From an uncultured Prevotella sp. (GTDB lineage: Bacteria; Bacteroidota; Bacteroidia; Bacteroidales; Bacteroidaceae), in assembly GCA_937907705.1 (NCBI GenBank), contig CALCVP010000067.1, forward strand, positions 40,606 through 104,605: a stretch of 64,000 bases of DNA, read 5' to 3'. How positions within the stretch are numbered: position 1 is the stretch's first letter; every line of letters begins with the position of its first letter. The translations under genes were made by a program, and so were the position numbers. Shown piece by piece: positions 1-8,280 of this stretch. A model generated the notes under the pieces. The model was not told the DNA's origin and did no database searches. It saw nothing but the letters and a program-made list of their open reading frames with translations.

Positions 1-53
1 CATGAAGATGGCTGTTTGTGGTAGGAGCAATAATATTTATATGGATTATTTTA

Positions 54-89
54 TACCAGTCAGGCACATTTTTTTACCAGTTAAGCACG
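54..89. mobile_element. Possible terminal repeats of an IS21-like element at the window edge
   Basis: Two similar 15-base direct repeats, TACCAGTCAGGCACA at 54 and TACCAGTTAAGCACG at 75, lie 21 bases apart in AT-rich DNA. Multiple short repeats with an AACTGGT-like core (minus strand) near an end are a feature of IS21-family elements. The transposase would lie to the left, outside the window. This is a guess from pattern alone. Confidence 0.3.
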
Positions 90-126
90 TAAACTCTCCG
101 TTTGTTCCATTTGAAGAAAAATGCTG

Positions 127-158
127 TTTGCATTGATTGAAAGAAAGCATTAAATTTG
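127..158 (+). promoter_or_regulatory. Bacteroidota-type promoter of the HTH gene
   Basis: TTTG at 127-130 is followed after exactly 20 bases by TAAATTTG at 151-158, an ideal -33/-7 pair for the Bacteroidota primary sigma factor. Transcription should begin near 165, giving a leader of about 60 bases before the ATG at 227. Confidence 0.7.
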
Positions 159-226
159 CGTATGGTTAAAGACCGGTATGTACAGTAAAAAAACAACTAT
201 TTGTTGAAGCAACTAAAGCATATAGA

Positions 227-481
227 ATGGAGAATAAAGAGAAATTAATCATACAGAATATTCATATAGGCAATGCTATCAAAGAGCGTCTGAAGAAGCA
301 AAACCGTTCGGTAGTTTGGTTTGCCTCACAGTTGAAGTGTAGCCGTACCAATGTTTATAAGATATTTAAAAGGGAGTCTATAGATACGCAAGAACTACTG
401 CTTGTTTCACAACTGTTGAACTTTAACTTTTTCAAGTTGTATGCTGATGAGATAGCCAAAGTTTTAAAGAGCAAGAAATAA
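227..481 (+). CDS. Small helix-turn-helix DNA-binding protein (XRE-like)
   Basis: An 84-residue basic protein. Residues about 24-60 (SVVWFASQLKCSRTNVYKIF and following) read as the helix-turn-helix core of an XRE/lambda-repressor type domain: a hydrophobic helix, a turn, then a recognition helix with S/T-R-T-N-V-Y. There is no second domain, which is typical of the short XRE-like regulators common in Bacteroidota. It has its own promoter (127-158) and a strong terminator (518-562), so it is a single-gene transcript. It sits next to what may be the end of a mobile element, so it could be a cargo or resident regulator. Its target is unknown. Confidence 0.75.
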   Translation: MENKEKLIIQNIHIGNAIKERLKKQNRSVVWFASQLKCSRTNVYKIFKRESIDTQELLLVSQLLNFNFFKLYADEIAKVLKSKK

Positions 482-517
482 ATTTAAGAACCAATCAAAA
501 AACTAATATAATAAAGT

Positions 518-562
518 AGGCTTTAATACCAGAAACACAGTTCTGTATTAAAGCCTTTCTGC
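518..562 (+). terminator. Rho-independent terminator of the HTH gene
   Basis: AGGCTTTAATAC (518-529) pairs with GTATTAAAGCCT (545-556), giving a perfect 12-base-pair stem followed by a T-rich tail. Confidence 0.8.
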
Positions 563-804
563 ATTTTAAGCAAGCGTTTAAAGAGCGTGTTTGGCGCGTT
601 TATTGGTAGCAAGCAACCCCTTCTTTATTTTGCACACTTTCTTTTTGTTTTACATATTTCCGTACATTTGAAGCAAATAAGTGGTTTTTTTCGTTGCCTT
701 GTTCCTTTGTCTACTTTTGATTCGGTTTTCTGTGTGCAATGATATATAGCTCATGGATAGGCGGTTATACATATTTTTGCTATACTGTGCAATAGTTTCA
801 TTGC

Positions 805-892
805 AAAAACAACCTTTTTCCCCTCTAAAAGCCATGCTTTCAGCACCCAAAAGCATAGCTTTTGGCACACAATCCCTATGCTTTTGATGTAA
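805..892. repeat. 22-base-period palindromic array 1
   Basis: Four units begin at 805, 827, 849 and 871. Each carries an A-rich left arm, a short centre and a T-rich right arm, e.g. AAAAGCATAGCTTTT at 849 and AAAAGCCATGCTTTC at 827. The last 6-8 bases of each unit differ. Weaker units in the same phase can be followed to about 958 and perhaps back to 783. The 845-base gap between the HTH gene and the next lipoprotein holds this array, the HTH terminator and the promoter at 1180; nothing else convincing was seen. The small reading frames here are by-products of the repeat. Confidence 0.75.
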
Positions 893-1179
893 GAAAACAT
901 AGGATACGCCAGCCTATTCATGCCGTTTAGCTTTAGTAGCCCGTGTTTTTTAGGAAAATGTATGTTTATTTTTATAATAGGCAAGGATACAAAGGCTTTT
1001 CTATTTGCTATTTTGAGGAAAACAAATGTCAATATTTTTACTTGCACACTGCTTTGTTTTTCAGCATGGAAAGAAAGTGATGTATGGAGTATTTTTAAAG
1101 CCAATTATGTAACGGATATGTAATATACTGTAATAAAAAATAGCTTTTTTTAGCAATACATAAATCTGATTGCAATAAA

Positions 1180-1211
1180 TTTGGACCATCAGAGAATTGG
1201 ATATATTTTTG
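1180..1211 (+). promoter_or_regulatory. Bacteroidota-type promoter of the 1327 lipoprotein
   Basis: TTTG at 1180-1183 and TATTTTTG at 1204-1211 are separated by 20 bases. The implied leader is about 110 bases. Confidence 0.7.
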
Positions 1212-1326
1212 CATTGGGTAACGAAAGCGTAAACTTTTGTAATATAACATGTAAAATACAAGTATTGATTTGACCATTAATGGTATCGAATATATATTAT
1301 AATCATATATTAAAAAATTATAAACG

Positions 1327-1974
1327 ATGAAGAATTGTGTTTACATTATGATGTATTTTTTCTGTAGCTTATTGTTTAGTTGCTCAGATGAAAACAAACT
1401 TACAGGAAGTACATTTGACAAGACATTTATCACTGGTTATCTAACACCGGAAAATATTGTTGCTGAGAATATAGATTCAGAAGTAAGGATGACCTTTAAA
1501 GGCAAAATAGATACTTCGGGCGAGACATTTGATGCATTGTCTCAATATTATCATGACCTGTCTTACAATCGGTATACGGTGTGTGGACCACGCATTGCTG
1601 TCAATGACAGTATCAGCAAGATAGAAATCAAGACCGTTGCAGACTTTGATGCCACACATCCGGCAGGAAGCGATATTACGGATTTAGTAGCATGCGAATA
1701 TGTTTCTTACTATAATTATATTCAAGATGGTTACAAATTATCTGGTGCAAAGCGCGATTGGCCGCAGGAATGGCATGAGTATTCAGAGATAGAAGGGGCA
1801 GAGATGAATAAAAAGAATCTTGCAGATATCAGTTATGACAATACAAAATTGCTTGCGCCCAATCTAATGCTAAAATTCAAAAAGCATCCAAGTAAAAGTG
1901 GCGAATATTCTTTTAATATGATTATCCGTTTTAAAGAGAGAGAACTATCCAAAACTTTTAAGTGCGTATTTTAA
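1327..1974 (+). CDS. Hypothetical lipoprotein
   Basis: 215 residues. A signal peptide ends in a lipobox (LFSC, Cys19) followed by SDEN, so the mature protein should be lipid-anchored and exported. The remainder is soluble, without membrane segments, and alternates charged and hydrophobic residues in the way of beta-rich proteins. I recognise no family. It is monocistronic: a promoter at 1180-1211 lies upstream and a strong terminator (1998-2053) follows. The start is fixed by the signal peptide. Confidence 0.75.
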   Translation: MKNCVYIMMYFFCSLLFSCSDENKLTGSTFDKTFITGYLTPENIVAENIDSEVRMTFKGKIDTSGETFDALSQYYHDLSYNRYTVCGPRIAVNDSISKIEIKTVADFDATHPAGSDITDLVACEYVSYYNYIQDGYKLSGAKRDWPQEWHEYSEIEGAEMNKKNLADISYDNTKLLAPNLMLKFKKHPSKSGEYSFNMIIRFKERELSKTFKCVF

Positions 1975-1997
1975 TTCAAACCCGTTACAAAACCAAA

Positions 1998-2053
1998 CAT
2001 GCCAAATAATGTCGTAGCGTAAAACTGCAATATTATTTGGCATGTTTTATTTT
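1998..2053 (+). terminator. Terminator of the 1327 lipoprotein gene
   Basis: CATGCCAAATAAT (1998-2010) pairs perfectly with ATTATTTGGCATG (2032-2044), followed by TTTTATTTT. Confidence 0.85.
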
Positions 2054-2063
2054 GATGAGCAAG

Positions 2064-2095
2064 TTTGGCACATTTATGTTTAATTCGTATATTTG
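2064..2095 (+). promoter_or_regulatory. Promoter of the phosphoesterase gene
   Basis: TTTG (2064-2067), 20 bases, TATATTTG (2088-2095). The start codon at 2126 lies about 30 bases downstream of the -7 element. Confidence 0.75.
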
Positions 2096-2125
2096 CGGCT
2101 GTAAACCAATATATCTTTTTAGGCG

Positions 2126-2674
2126 ATGCGATATCTTATAGTCTCTGACATTCATGGCTCTTTGCCAGCTTTGCAGCAAGTGCTTCATTTCTATCATGCC
2201 CACTATTGCGACATGCTTTGTCTGTTGGGCGATATACTTAACTATGGTCCACGCAATTCATTGCCCGAAGGGCTGAATCCGAAAGCCATAGCCGATAGTC
2301 TTAATGCCATGTCAGAACGCATTATAGCTGTACGTGGCAATTGTGAGTCAGAGGTAGACCAGATGTTGTTGCAGTTTCCTGTCATGACAGATTATGCCAT
2401 TATAGTAGACAATGGCCGTAAGCTTTTCTTGACCCATGGACACCGATACAACGATCAGCAGTTGCCTTGGGCACAGTGCGATGCTCTCTTCTTTGGGCAT
2501 ACCCATTTGTGGAAGTTAGAGTGCAAAGAAGGCCTTGCTGTGTGCAATACAGGGTCGCCCACTTTTCCAAAAGGGGGCAACCAACCTACATTTGCAGAGT
2601 ATGCAGATGGCGTTATCACGGTGTACAATTTAAAAGGAGAAGTGCTGCGCCAACTTAGTTTATACTGTCTGTAG
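2126..2674 (+). CDS. yfcE: YfcE-family metallophosphoesterase
   Basis: 182 residues, the usual length for YfcE (about 184). The metal-binding motifs of calcineurin-like phosphodiesterases are all present in order: D8-x-H10 (SDIHG), GD at 35-36 (LLGDILNYGPRN), GN at 71-72, HGH at 104-106 and GHTH at 124-127. The family binds two metal ions and hydrolyses phosphodiesters such as artificial aryl phosphodiesters; the physiological substrate is not settled. It is cytosolic (no signal peptide) and transcribed alone from the promoter at 2064-2095. Confidence 0.9.
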   Translation: MRYLIVSDIHGSLPALQQVLHFYHAHYCDMLCLLGDILNYGPRNSLPEGLNPKAIADSLNAMSERIIAVRGNCESEVDQMLLQFPVMTDYAIIVDNGRKLFLTHGHRYNDQQLPWAQCDALFFGHTHLWKLECKEGLAVCNTGSPTFPKGGNQPTFAEYADGVITVYNLKGEVLRQLSLYCL

Positions 2675-2715
2675 CTTTTTAAGGGGGTATTTGACAGCCT
2701 TTATAGGAAAAAAAG

Positions 2716-2775
2716 CGTGTAGTTTGTAAATAAGAACAATATTATAAAGAAGTTCTTGTTTTACAAGCTATACAC
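2716..2775. terminator. Bidirectional hairpin between convergent genes
   Basis: TTGTAAATAAGAAC on the left pairs with GTTCTTGTTTTACAA on the right, with further pairing of GTGTA/TACAC at the base. It lies between the phosphoesterase gene and the convergent flavin reductase gene and can serve both. Confidence 0.65.
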
Positions 2776-2789
2776 CGAAATGTACTAAA

Positions 2790-3368
2790 TTATCGTAACA
2801 AGCATCGTGTTTTTTTGCGACATTGCCGTATGTTCCTTGCCGTAAGCCCTTTATGACGATGGGTACCAGCCTTTTGTATAGTACCTATCAGTTTGAAGCC
2901 ACTGTATTTCAGTATTTCATGCAGTGCTTTTACAACCCCTTTGGTTTGGTTAAACCATAGGTTCAAAGGCCATAGGGTAGTGCAGGTACTTACTATAAGT
3001 GCTTTCTTTCCCTTATGTAGAGGAATAGGAATACCCCATTCGTTTTCGCCCATCATGCCATATACGATGCGGTCGAAGAGCATTTTCAGATGCCCAGGCA
3101 TATTGCCCCAATAGCAAGGGGCACCGATAACGATGCGGTCGCACCACTGAATGTCCGCTAAAAATTGCTGTGCTCCATCATCAGGGAGCACACATTTCAA
3201 GCTCTTTCTGCATGCCATGCAACCCTTGCAAGGCTCTGCTTGTAGGCTGTCTGTTCTTAGAAACCTTGTCTGTGCACCTTGTTTTTGAGCTTCATCATAG
3301 ATGATTTGCAACATTTTGTCAATGTTGCCATGGTGCCGAGGACTGGCGTTTACAATCAATAAATTCAT
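2790..3368 (-). CDS. Flavodoxin-fold NAD(P)H-dependent FMN reductase
   Basis: 192 residues. The N-terminus NASPRHHGNIDKML is the FMN phosphate-binding loop of the flavodoxin-like/iron-sulfur flavoprotein family. A CKGCMAC motif at about 47-53 is the compact cysteine cluster of family members that may bind an iron-sulfur cluster or act in redox. GAPCYWGNMPGHLKMLFDR is the conserved active-site strand. The likely role is NAD(P)H-dependent reduction of flavins or quinone-like acceptors in the cytosol. It lies 15 bases downstream of lpxB on the same strand, so it may be the last gene of a surE-lpxB transcript, although the functions are unrelated. Confidence 0.8.
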   Translation of the reverse strand: MNLLIVNASPRHHGNIDKMLQIIYDEAQKQGAQTRFLRTDSLQAEPCKGCMACRKSLKCVLPDDGAQQFLADIQWCDRIVIGAPCYWGNMPGHLKMLFDRIVYGMMGENEWGIPIPLHKGKKALIVSTCTTLWPLNLWFNQTKGVVKALHEILKYSGFKLIGTIQKAGTHRHKGLTARNIRQCRKKTRCLLR

Positions 3369-3383
3369 GATATAGTTTTAAAT

Positions 3384-4541
3384 TTATTCCGTAGCCGTTT
3401 CGCTGTTGAGCAATTTATACATGATGTTGGCAGCATTGTCTGGAGCCTTTAAATCGCCAAGCAGATGTTCCATCTCTGCATATCCTTGCAGCATAGCTTT
3501 TCGTTGGGGCGAATCGGTCAGCAGACAGTCCAATTCATGTGTGATATTTGCAGTTGTAAAAGTGTCGGCTACCAATTCTTTTACCACTTCTCTGTTGGCA
3601 ATAAGATTAACCAATGAGATGTATTTAACTTTGAGAATATGTTTGCGAAGAAAGGCTATTACTTTTGGAATAGGTGTTTCGTAGCATACCACTTGCGGCA
3701 CATGAAACAGTGCTGTTTCAAGAGTGGCGGTGCCACTGGTAACCAGTGCAACCCTGGCATGCGAAAGCAGCTCATACGTTTGTTCAAAGACAATGTTCAC
3801 AGGCTTGTTTTCTATGAACTGGCTGTAATAAGATTCAGGCACGCCTGGGGCACCTGCCAATACCAATTGATATTGTGCAGTCTGGTGTTGTGCAGCAGCT
3901 ATCATGGAGGGTAGATTGTCTTTGATTTCTTGCAGTCTGCTACCGGCTAACAAGGCAATGATGGGCAGCTGCGGATTGAGCTTGTTGCGTTTGCAGAATT
4001 GTGCCGATGTTTCAATGTATTTAGCTTTAAATTCATGTACTTCGTCAGCTGTGGGGTTGCCCACGTAATGGATAGGATAGTGGTGCTTCTGTTCAAAGAA
4101 AGGCACTTCAAACGGCAAGATGGAAAACAATTGGCTGACATCCCGCTTGATGTTTTTGATACGGTACTCTTTCCATGCCCATATCTTGGGCGATATGTAA
4201 TAATAGACAGGTATGGAAGTGTGGGCCTTTACATATTTTGCAATGCTGAGATTGAAGCCGGGATAATCTACCAATATGACAACATCAGGAGCCCATGACA
4301 CAATGTCTTGCTTGCAGCGCGACATGTTTTTTAAGATAGTGCGTAGATGCAACACCACAGGCACAATGCCCATGTAGGCCAGTTCGCGGTAATGTTTTAC
4401 GATGTGCCCACCAGCCTGGCGCATCAAGTCGCCGCCAAAGCAGCGGAAATCGGCATTGCGGTCTATCCGTTTGAGCGCCAGCATAAGATGGGATGCGTGC
4501 AAATCGCCACTGGCTTCACCGGCTATAAGGTAATATTTCAT
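3384..4541 (-). CDS. lpxB: Lipid-A-disaccharide synthase LpxB
   Basis: 385 residues, typical of the GT19 family. It joins UDP-2,3-diacylglucosamine and lipid X into the tetraacyl disaccharide of lipid A at the inner face of the cytoplasmic membrane. The N-terminal signature GEASGDLHASHL is at 8-19. Further family segments are YISPKIWAWKEYRIKNI in the middle and LVTSGTATLETALFHVPQVV in the nucleotide-binding half. It follows surE with an 8-base gap, a surE-lpxB pairing also found in other Bacteroidota. Its presence shows a Gram-negative envelope with lipid A. Confidence 0.95.
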   Translation of the reverse strand: MKYYLIAGEASGDLHASHLMLALKRIDRNADFRCFGGDLMRQAGGHIVKHYRELAYMGIVPVVLHLRTILKNMSRCKQDIVSWAPDVVILVDYPGFNLSIAKYVKAHTSIPVYYYISPKIWAWKEYRIKNIKRDVSQLFSILPFEVPFFEQKHHYPIHYVGNPTADEVHEFKAKYIETSAQFCKRNKLNPQLPIIALLAGSRLQEIKDNLPSMIAAAQHQTAQYQLVLAGAPGVPESYYSQFIENKPVNIVFEQTYELLSHARVALVTSGTATLETALFHVPQVVCYETPIPKVIAFLRKHILKVKYISLVNLIANREVVKELVADTFTTANITHELDCLLTDSPQRKAMLQGYAEMEHLLGDLKAPDNAANIMYKLLNSETATE

Positions 4542-4549
4542 ACGTAAGA

Positions 4550-5317
4550 TTAGAAGTTCCAGCGTTTGATTGTCTCTAAAGTATTGTAGGCTGTAACGTC
4601 TACCGTGGTGGGAGTAATGGCCACATAGCCGTGTGTCAGAGCCCAGTTGTCGGTGTCCTCAGCCGTAGGCTCATCATTGTTGTATTCGCCTACCATCCAA
4701 TAATAGTCGTAGCCTCTGGGGTGGTGGTTGCGCACCACTTCTTTGCTCCATGTGGCTTTAGCCATTCTGCATACCTTTACACCTTTGTATTCTTTGCCCT
4801 TTGGGAAGTTGACGTTCAGGCATACATGAGTAGGAAGTCCGTTGCTAAGCGTTTGATTGACAATGCTTCTTACTAAAGTACGCATAGGCTCAAAATCGGC
4901 ATCATCGCTATGGTCGCACAATGAAAAGGCTAACGAAGGGATATATTTCATACAGCCTTCACGCGTTACACCCATGGTGCCGGAATAATGGGTGTTGACA
5001 GAGGCATTGTCGCCATGGTTAATGCCACCGATTACAAGGTCGGGCTTGCGTGAACACAACTCGCTGAGCGCCATCTTGACGCAGTCAACAGGGGTGCCGG
5101 TGCATGACCATACTTCATAATTATCGCCTTTGCGGCGCAATTTCAAGCGTAAAGGCTCTGTGGCAGAGAAGGCAGCAGAATAGCCAGATCGTGCAGATTC
5201 TGGAGCACAAACCAGTAAATAACCAATGTCGGAAAGCATGTCTATCAGCGAATTTAAACCTTTGGCATGATAGCCGTCATCGTTGGAAATAAGTATTAAT
5301 GGCTTCATATTTTTCAT
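4550..5317 (-). CDS. surE: 5'/3'-nucleotidase SurE
   Basis: 255 residues from the chosen start. SurE is a metal-dependent survival phosphatase acting on nucleoside 5'/3'-monophosphates. The metal site SNDDG is at 11-15. GTPVDCVKMAL and GGINHGDNASVNTHYSGTMG are the other signature blocks. An ATG at 5326 is possible, but the -7 element TACTTTTG at 5347-5340 puts transcription near 5333, leaving almost no leader. The start at 5317 also gives the N-terminal length usual in Bacteroidota SurE. It heads a minus-strand run with lpxB. Confidence 0.92.
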   Translation of the reverse strand: MKNMKPLILISNDDGYHAKGLNSLIDMLSDIGYLLVCAPESARSGYSAAFSATEPLRLKLRRKGDNYEVWSCTGTPVDCVKMALSELCSRKPDLVIGGINHGDNASVNTHYSGTMGVTREGCMKYIPSLAFSLCDHSDDADFEPMRTLVRSIVNQTLSNGLPTHVCLNVNFPKGKEYKGVKVCRMAKATWSKEVVRNHHPRGYDYYWMVGEYNNDEPTAEDTDNWALTHGYVAITPTTVDVTAYNTLETIKRWNF

Positions 5318-5339
5318 AAAAAACATTTTCTTTTGTCTG

Positions 5340-5347
5340 CAAAAGTA
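5340..5347 (-). promoter_or_regulatory. -7 element of the surE promoter
   Basis: TACTTTTG on the minus strand matches TAnnTTTG. No clear TTTG stands at the -33 position. Its place argues for the surE start at 5317 rather than 5326. Confidence 0.5.
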
Positions 5348-5388
5348 CGAAAAAAGGTTTAAATCGACTATTTCTCACATAAAATATG

Positions 5389-5396
5389 TATTTTTG
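5389..5396 (+). promoter_or_regulatory. Candidate -7 element for the parA operon
   Basis: TATTTTTG, a match to TAnnTTTG, lies in the 353-base gap between divergent surE and parA. The leader would be about 270 bases and contains a hairpin (5544-5569). No classical parS palindrome was seen in this gap. Confidence 0.4.
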
Positions 5397-5543
5397 CAAA
5401 AGTTTTTTGCCTAAGTAGATGGTCAAAAATAATAGTATAAGCAATTATATATACTATGCATACAGACTGAAAAGAAAGAAAAAGCGCATAGACAGGGCTT
5501 GTGTAATGGGGATGAAGCAAAGCATAAAGGCTCGTTGATGTGC

Positions 5544-5569
5544 AATAAGCGGTATGCTAACCGCTTATT
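5544..5569. other. Stem-loop in the parA leader
   Basis: AATAAGCGGT (5544-5553) pairs perfectly with ACCGCTTATT (5560-5569) around a 6-base loop. There is no strong T-tract after it, so it may be a leader structure rather than a terminator. Confidence 0.45.
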
Positions 5570-5670
5570 CATTATATTGCGTTTGTAGACTATATTATTT
5601 TGATTATCAACTTATTAGCTGGATATATGGGTAAAATACTGAGACAAAACGACAAGGAGAGCTTAAACAA

Positions 5671-6435
5671 ATGGGAAAAATTATCGCATTGGCCAACCAA
5701 AAGGGAGGCGTAGGAAAAACTACTACAACCATTAACTTGGCTGCATCGCTCGCTACACTTGAGAAGAAAGTGCTGGTGATTGATGCTGACCCGCAGGCCA
5801 ACGCTTCCAGTGGATTGGGCGTAGACATAAGCGAAGTGGATTGTACACTGTATGAATGTATTATTGATCATGCCGATGTACACGATGCTGTCTATACAAC
5901 CGATATTGACGGATTGGACATTATACCCAGTCATATAGATTTGGTAGGTGCAGAAATAGAAATGCTCAATGTGGAGCATAGAGAGCAAGTAATCAAGAAA
6001 ATGCTTCAACCTATCAAGGAAGACTACGATTACATATTGATAGATTGTTCGCCTTCATTAGGCCTTATTACTGTAAATGCCCTTACAGCGGCAGACTCTG
6101 TGGTGATACCTGTACAGTGTGAGTATTTCGCATTGGAAGGTATCAGCAAATTACTCAATACCATTAAGATTATCAAGAGCAAGCTAAATCCGAAGCTCGA
6201 GATAGAAGGCTTCTTGCTGACCATGTATGACAGTAGGCTTAGACTGGCCAATCAAATCTATGATGAGGTAAAACGGCATTTTCAGGAGTTAGTATTCAAA
6301 ACCGTTATTCAGCGCAATGTAAAACTTAGCGAAGCGCCCAGTCATGGATTGCCAGCCATACTCTATGATGCTGACTCGGCTGGAAGCAAGAACCATTTGG
6401 CCTTGGCCAAAGAGATAATTAACAAGAACAAGTAA
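5671..6435 (+). CDS. parA: Chromosome-partitioning ATPase ParA (Soj)
   Basis: 254 residues, the size of chromosomal ParA/Soj. The deviant Walker A box KGGVGKT is at 11-17, followed by [15 protein letters not shown] and the Walker B-like strand [12 protein letters not shown]. The ATP-bound dimer binds DNA non-specifically and ParB stimulates its ATPase, moving replicated origins apart. parB follows after 6 bases, the standard parAB operon. There is no N-terminal HTH extension, which separates it from plasmid type Ia ParA proteins. Confidence 0.95.
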   Translation: MGKIIALANQKGGVGKTTTTINLAASLATLEKKVLVIDADPQANASSGLGVDISEVDCTLYECIIDHADVHDAVYTTDIDGLDIIPSHIDLVGAEIEMLNVEHREQVIKKMLQPIKEDYDYILIDCSPSLGLITVNALTAADSVVIPVQCEYFALEGISKLLNTIKIIKSKLNPKLEIEGFLLTMYDSRLRLANQIYDEVKRHFQELVFKTVIQRNVKLSEAPSHGLPAILYDADSAGSKNHLALAKEIINKNK

Positions 6436-6441
6436 ACAATA

Positions 6442-7341
6442 ATGGCAATAAGAAAGAGATATAGTAATCCATTGGGAAGAGGGTTGGATGCCCTTATCTC
6501 TACAGAGGCGGTAAGACCGCAAGGTAGTTCCACTATCAGCGAAATCTCTGTAGACCAAATAGAGCCTAATCCTAATCAGCCACGACGTGAATTTGACCCG
6601 GAATCGCTGCAAGAGTTAGCCAGCAGTATTCGTGAAATAGGTATTATACAGCCTATCACACTGCGGCAAATTGACGACAACCGCTTCCAAATTATTGCGG
6701 GCGAACGCCGTTGGAGAGCATCACAGTTGGCAGGCCTAAGAGCTATTCCTGCTTACATACGCACCATTAAAGACGAAAATGTAATGGAAATGGCGCTGGT
6801 TGAGAATATCCAGCGCGAAGATCTCAATGCCATAGAAATAGCGTTAGCTTATGAACACCTGATAACCAATACTGGCATGACACAGGAAAAGGTGTCTGAG
6901 AGGGTGGGGAAGAGCCGCACAGCTATTGCCAATTATCTGCGATTGCTGAAGTTGCCCGCTCAAGTGCAAATGGCGCTGCAAAACAAAGAGATAGATATGG
7001 GACACGCACGTGCGCTTTTGGCCATAGACAGTCCGTCGCTGCAAGTGAAGCTCTTTAAGGAAATACAGAAGAACAGCTATTCTGTAAGAAAAGTGGAAGA
7101 GATGGTGCAGCAACTCAAAAACGGTGAAGATATTGTGAGCGGAAAAAAGAAGATAGCTGCCAAACAGCAGCTACCGGAGGAGTTTAACGCTCTGAAAGAG
7201 CATCTCTCCAATTTCTTCAATACAAAGGTACAAATGACATGTACCGCTAATGGAAAGGGAAAAATAAGTATTCCTTTTGCCAATGAAGAGGAATTGGAGC
7301 GCATTATGGGTATGTTTGACAAATTGAAAGGACAAGAGTAA
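6442..7341 (+). CDS. parB: Chromosome-partitioning protein ParB (Spo0J)
   Basis: 299 residues. Domains in order: an N-terminal ParB/Srx CTPase domain with PNPNQPRREFD and the phosphate-binding box GERRWRA; a central helix-turn-helix (MTQEKVSERVGKSRTAIANY) that reads parS; a lysine/glutamine-rich linker; and a C-terminal dimerisation segment. ParB loads on parS as a CTP-dependent sliding clamp and recruits ParA and SMC. It sits between parA and the DUF5683 gene in a tight operon. No parS matching the widespread 16-base palindrome was noticed in this window. Confidence 0.95.
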   Translation: MAIRKRYSNPLGRGLDALISTEAVRPQGSSTISEISVDQIEPNPNQPRREFDPESLQELASSIREIGIIQPITLRQIDDNRFQIIAGERRWRASQLAGLRAIPAYIRTIKDENVMEMALVENIQREDLNAIEIALAYEHLITNTGMTQEKVSERVGKSRTAIANYLRLLKLPAQVQMALQNKEIDMGHARALLAIDSPSLQVKLFKEIQKNSYSVRKVEEMVQQLKNGEDIVSGKKKIAAKQQLPEEFNALKEHLSNFFNTKVQMTCTANGKGKISIPFANEEELERIMGMFDKLKGQE

Positions 7342-7354
7342 AGCCGTGAACAGC

Positions 7355-8095
7355 ATGAGCAAACTCATATCCAATATAAGCAAATGGGCATTGTTGGTGG
7401 CGATATGGCTGATAACGGTGCCTTGCAATGCCGCAGCTAATGAGGAGAGAAATGAACTGTGGCCTTCTGATTCTGTAAAAAGCAAAGCGGACAAGGCTGT
7501 AAAGCCAGTTGCAACAGATACAGTAAAGCTTGACTTGGCAGCTATTGATGATTCGCTGAAGCCACGCACCATGAAACGCGATTGGTCTAAGTGGCGGCCA
7601 GACCCCAAGCGAGCTATGTGGTTAGCCATTGTCATTCCGGGCGCAGGACAAATCTATAACCGTAAGTATTGGAAGCTACCTATTGTCTATGGTGGTTTTT
7701 TAGGTTGCTATTATGCCATGAGATGGAACAATCAGATGTATCATGATTATTCTCAAGCATATATGGACTTGATGGACAATGACCCCAGCTCGCAGAGCTA
7801 TAACCAGTTTTTGCATCTTGGCAACAAGATAACAGAAGATAACAAGGATCGGTATCAAAACTTGTTTAAGCGTCGCAAGGATTATTATCGCAAGTATCGC
7901 GACTTGAGTATGTTCTGCCTTATTGGCGTATATGCACTTTCGGTGATTGACGCTTATGTAGATGCTTCACTCTCAGAATTTGATATTTCTAAAGATTTAA
8001 GTATGAAAGTGGAACCTGCTGTAATGCAAACAGGAAAATCAGTAAACCCGTTAAGGTCGGCAGCAGTAGGTCTTCAGTGCTCTCTTAATTTTTAA
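7355..8095 (+). CDS. DUF5683 membrane protein
   Basis: 246 residues from the ATG at 7355; a GTG at 7346 would add three. An N-terminal hydrophobic segment (KWALLVAIWLITVPCNA) looks like a signal peptide. A variable polar linker follows, then the conserved DUF5683 core: AIVIPGAGQIYNRKYWKLP, a membrane segment (IVYGGFLGCYYAM), a charged soluble stretch and a second hydrophobic segment (MFCLIGVYALSVIDAYVDA). The function is unknown. In Bacteroidota it commonly sits after parAB and before a lytic transglycosylase, as here, which suggests a link between chromosome segregation and envelope growth. Confidence 0.85.
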   Translation: MSKLISNISKWALLVAIWLITVPCNAAANEERNELWPSDSVKSKADKAVKPVATDTVKLDLAAIDDSLKPRTMKRDWSKWRPDPKRAMWLAIVIPGAGQIYNRKYWKLPIVYGGFLGCYYAMRWNNQMYHDYSQAYMDLMDNDPSSQSYNQFLHLGNKITEDNKDRYQNLFKRRKDYYRKYRDLSMFCLIGVYALSVIDAYVDASLSEFDISKDLSMKVEPAVMQTGKSVNPLRSAAVGLQCSLNF

Positions 8096-8280
8096 GATGA
8101 GTAGCTTTCAAGTGGGCTGTGAGATTTCATTTAGCCGTATTTGGTGGTTATATTAAACTAATCTTGGAGTTTACTTTTAATGAATAAACGGTCATGCCTA
8201 CAGCAAAGGGTAAATGTAAATACCGGTAGGTGATTGTTAACATACTAAACCGTACAAGGAAAAAGGATAGAAAGATATTT

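Noticed and set aside
650..1104. Minus-strand reading frames of 72 and 117 residues
   Set aside because: They run through the 22-base array; their repeated KAMLL/SMAF-like words come from the repeat itself and there is no start context or family signal.
5327..5670. A parS site next to parAB
   Set aside because: No 16-base palindrome close to the widespread GTTnCACGTGnAAC core was seen here or elsewhere in the window.
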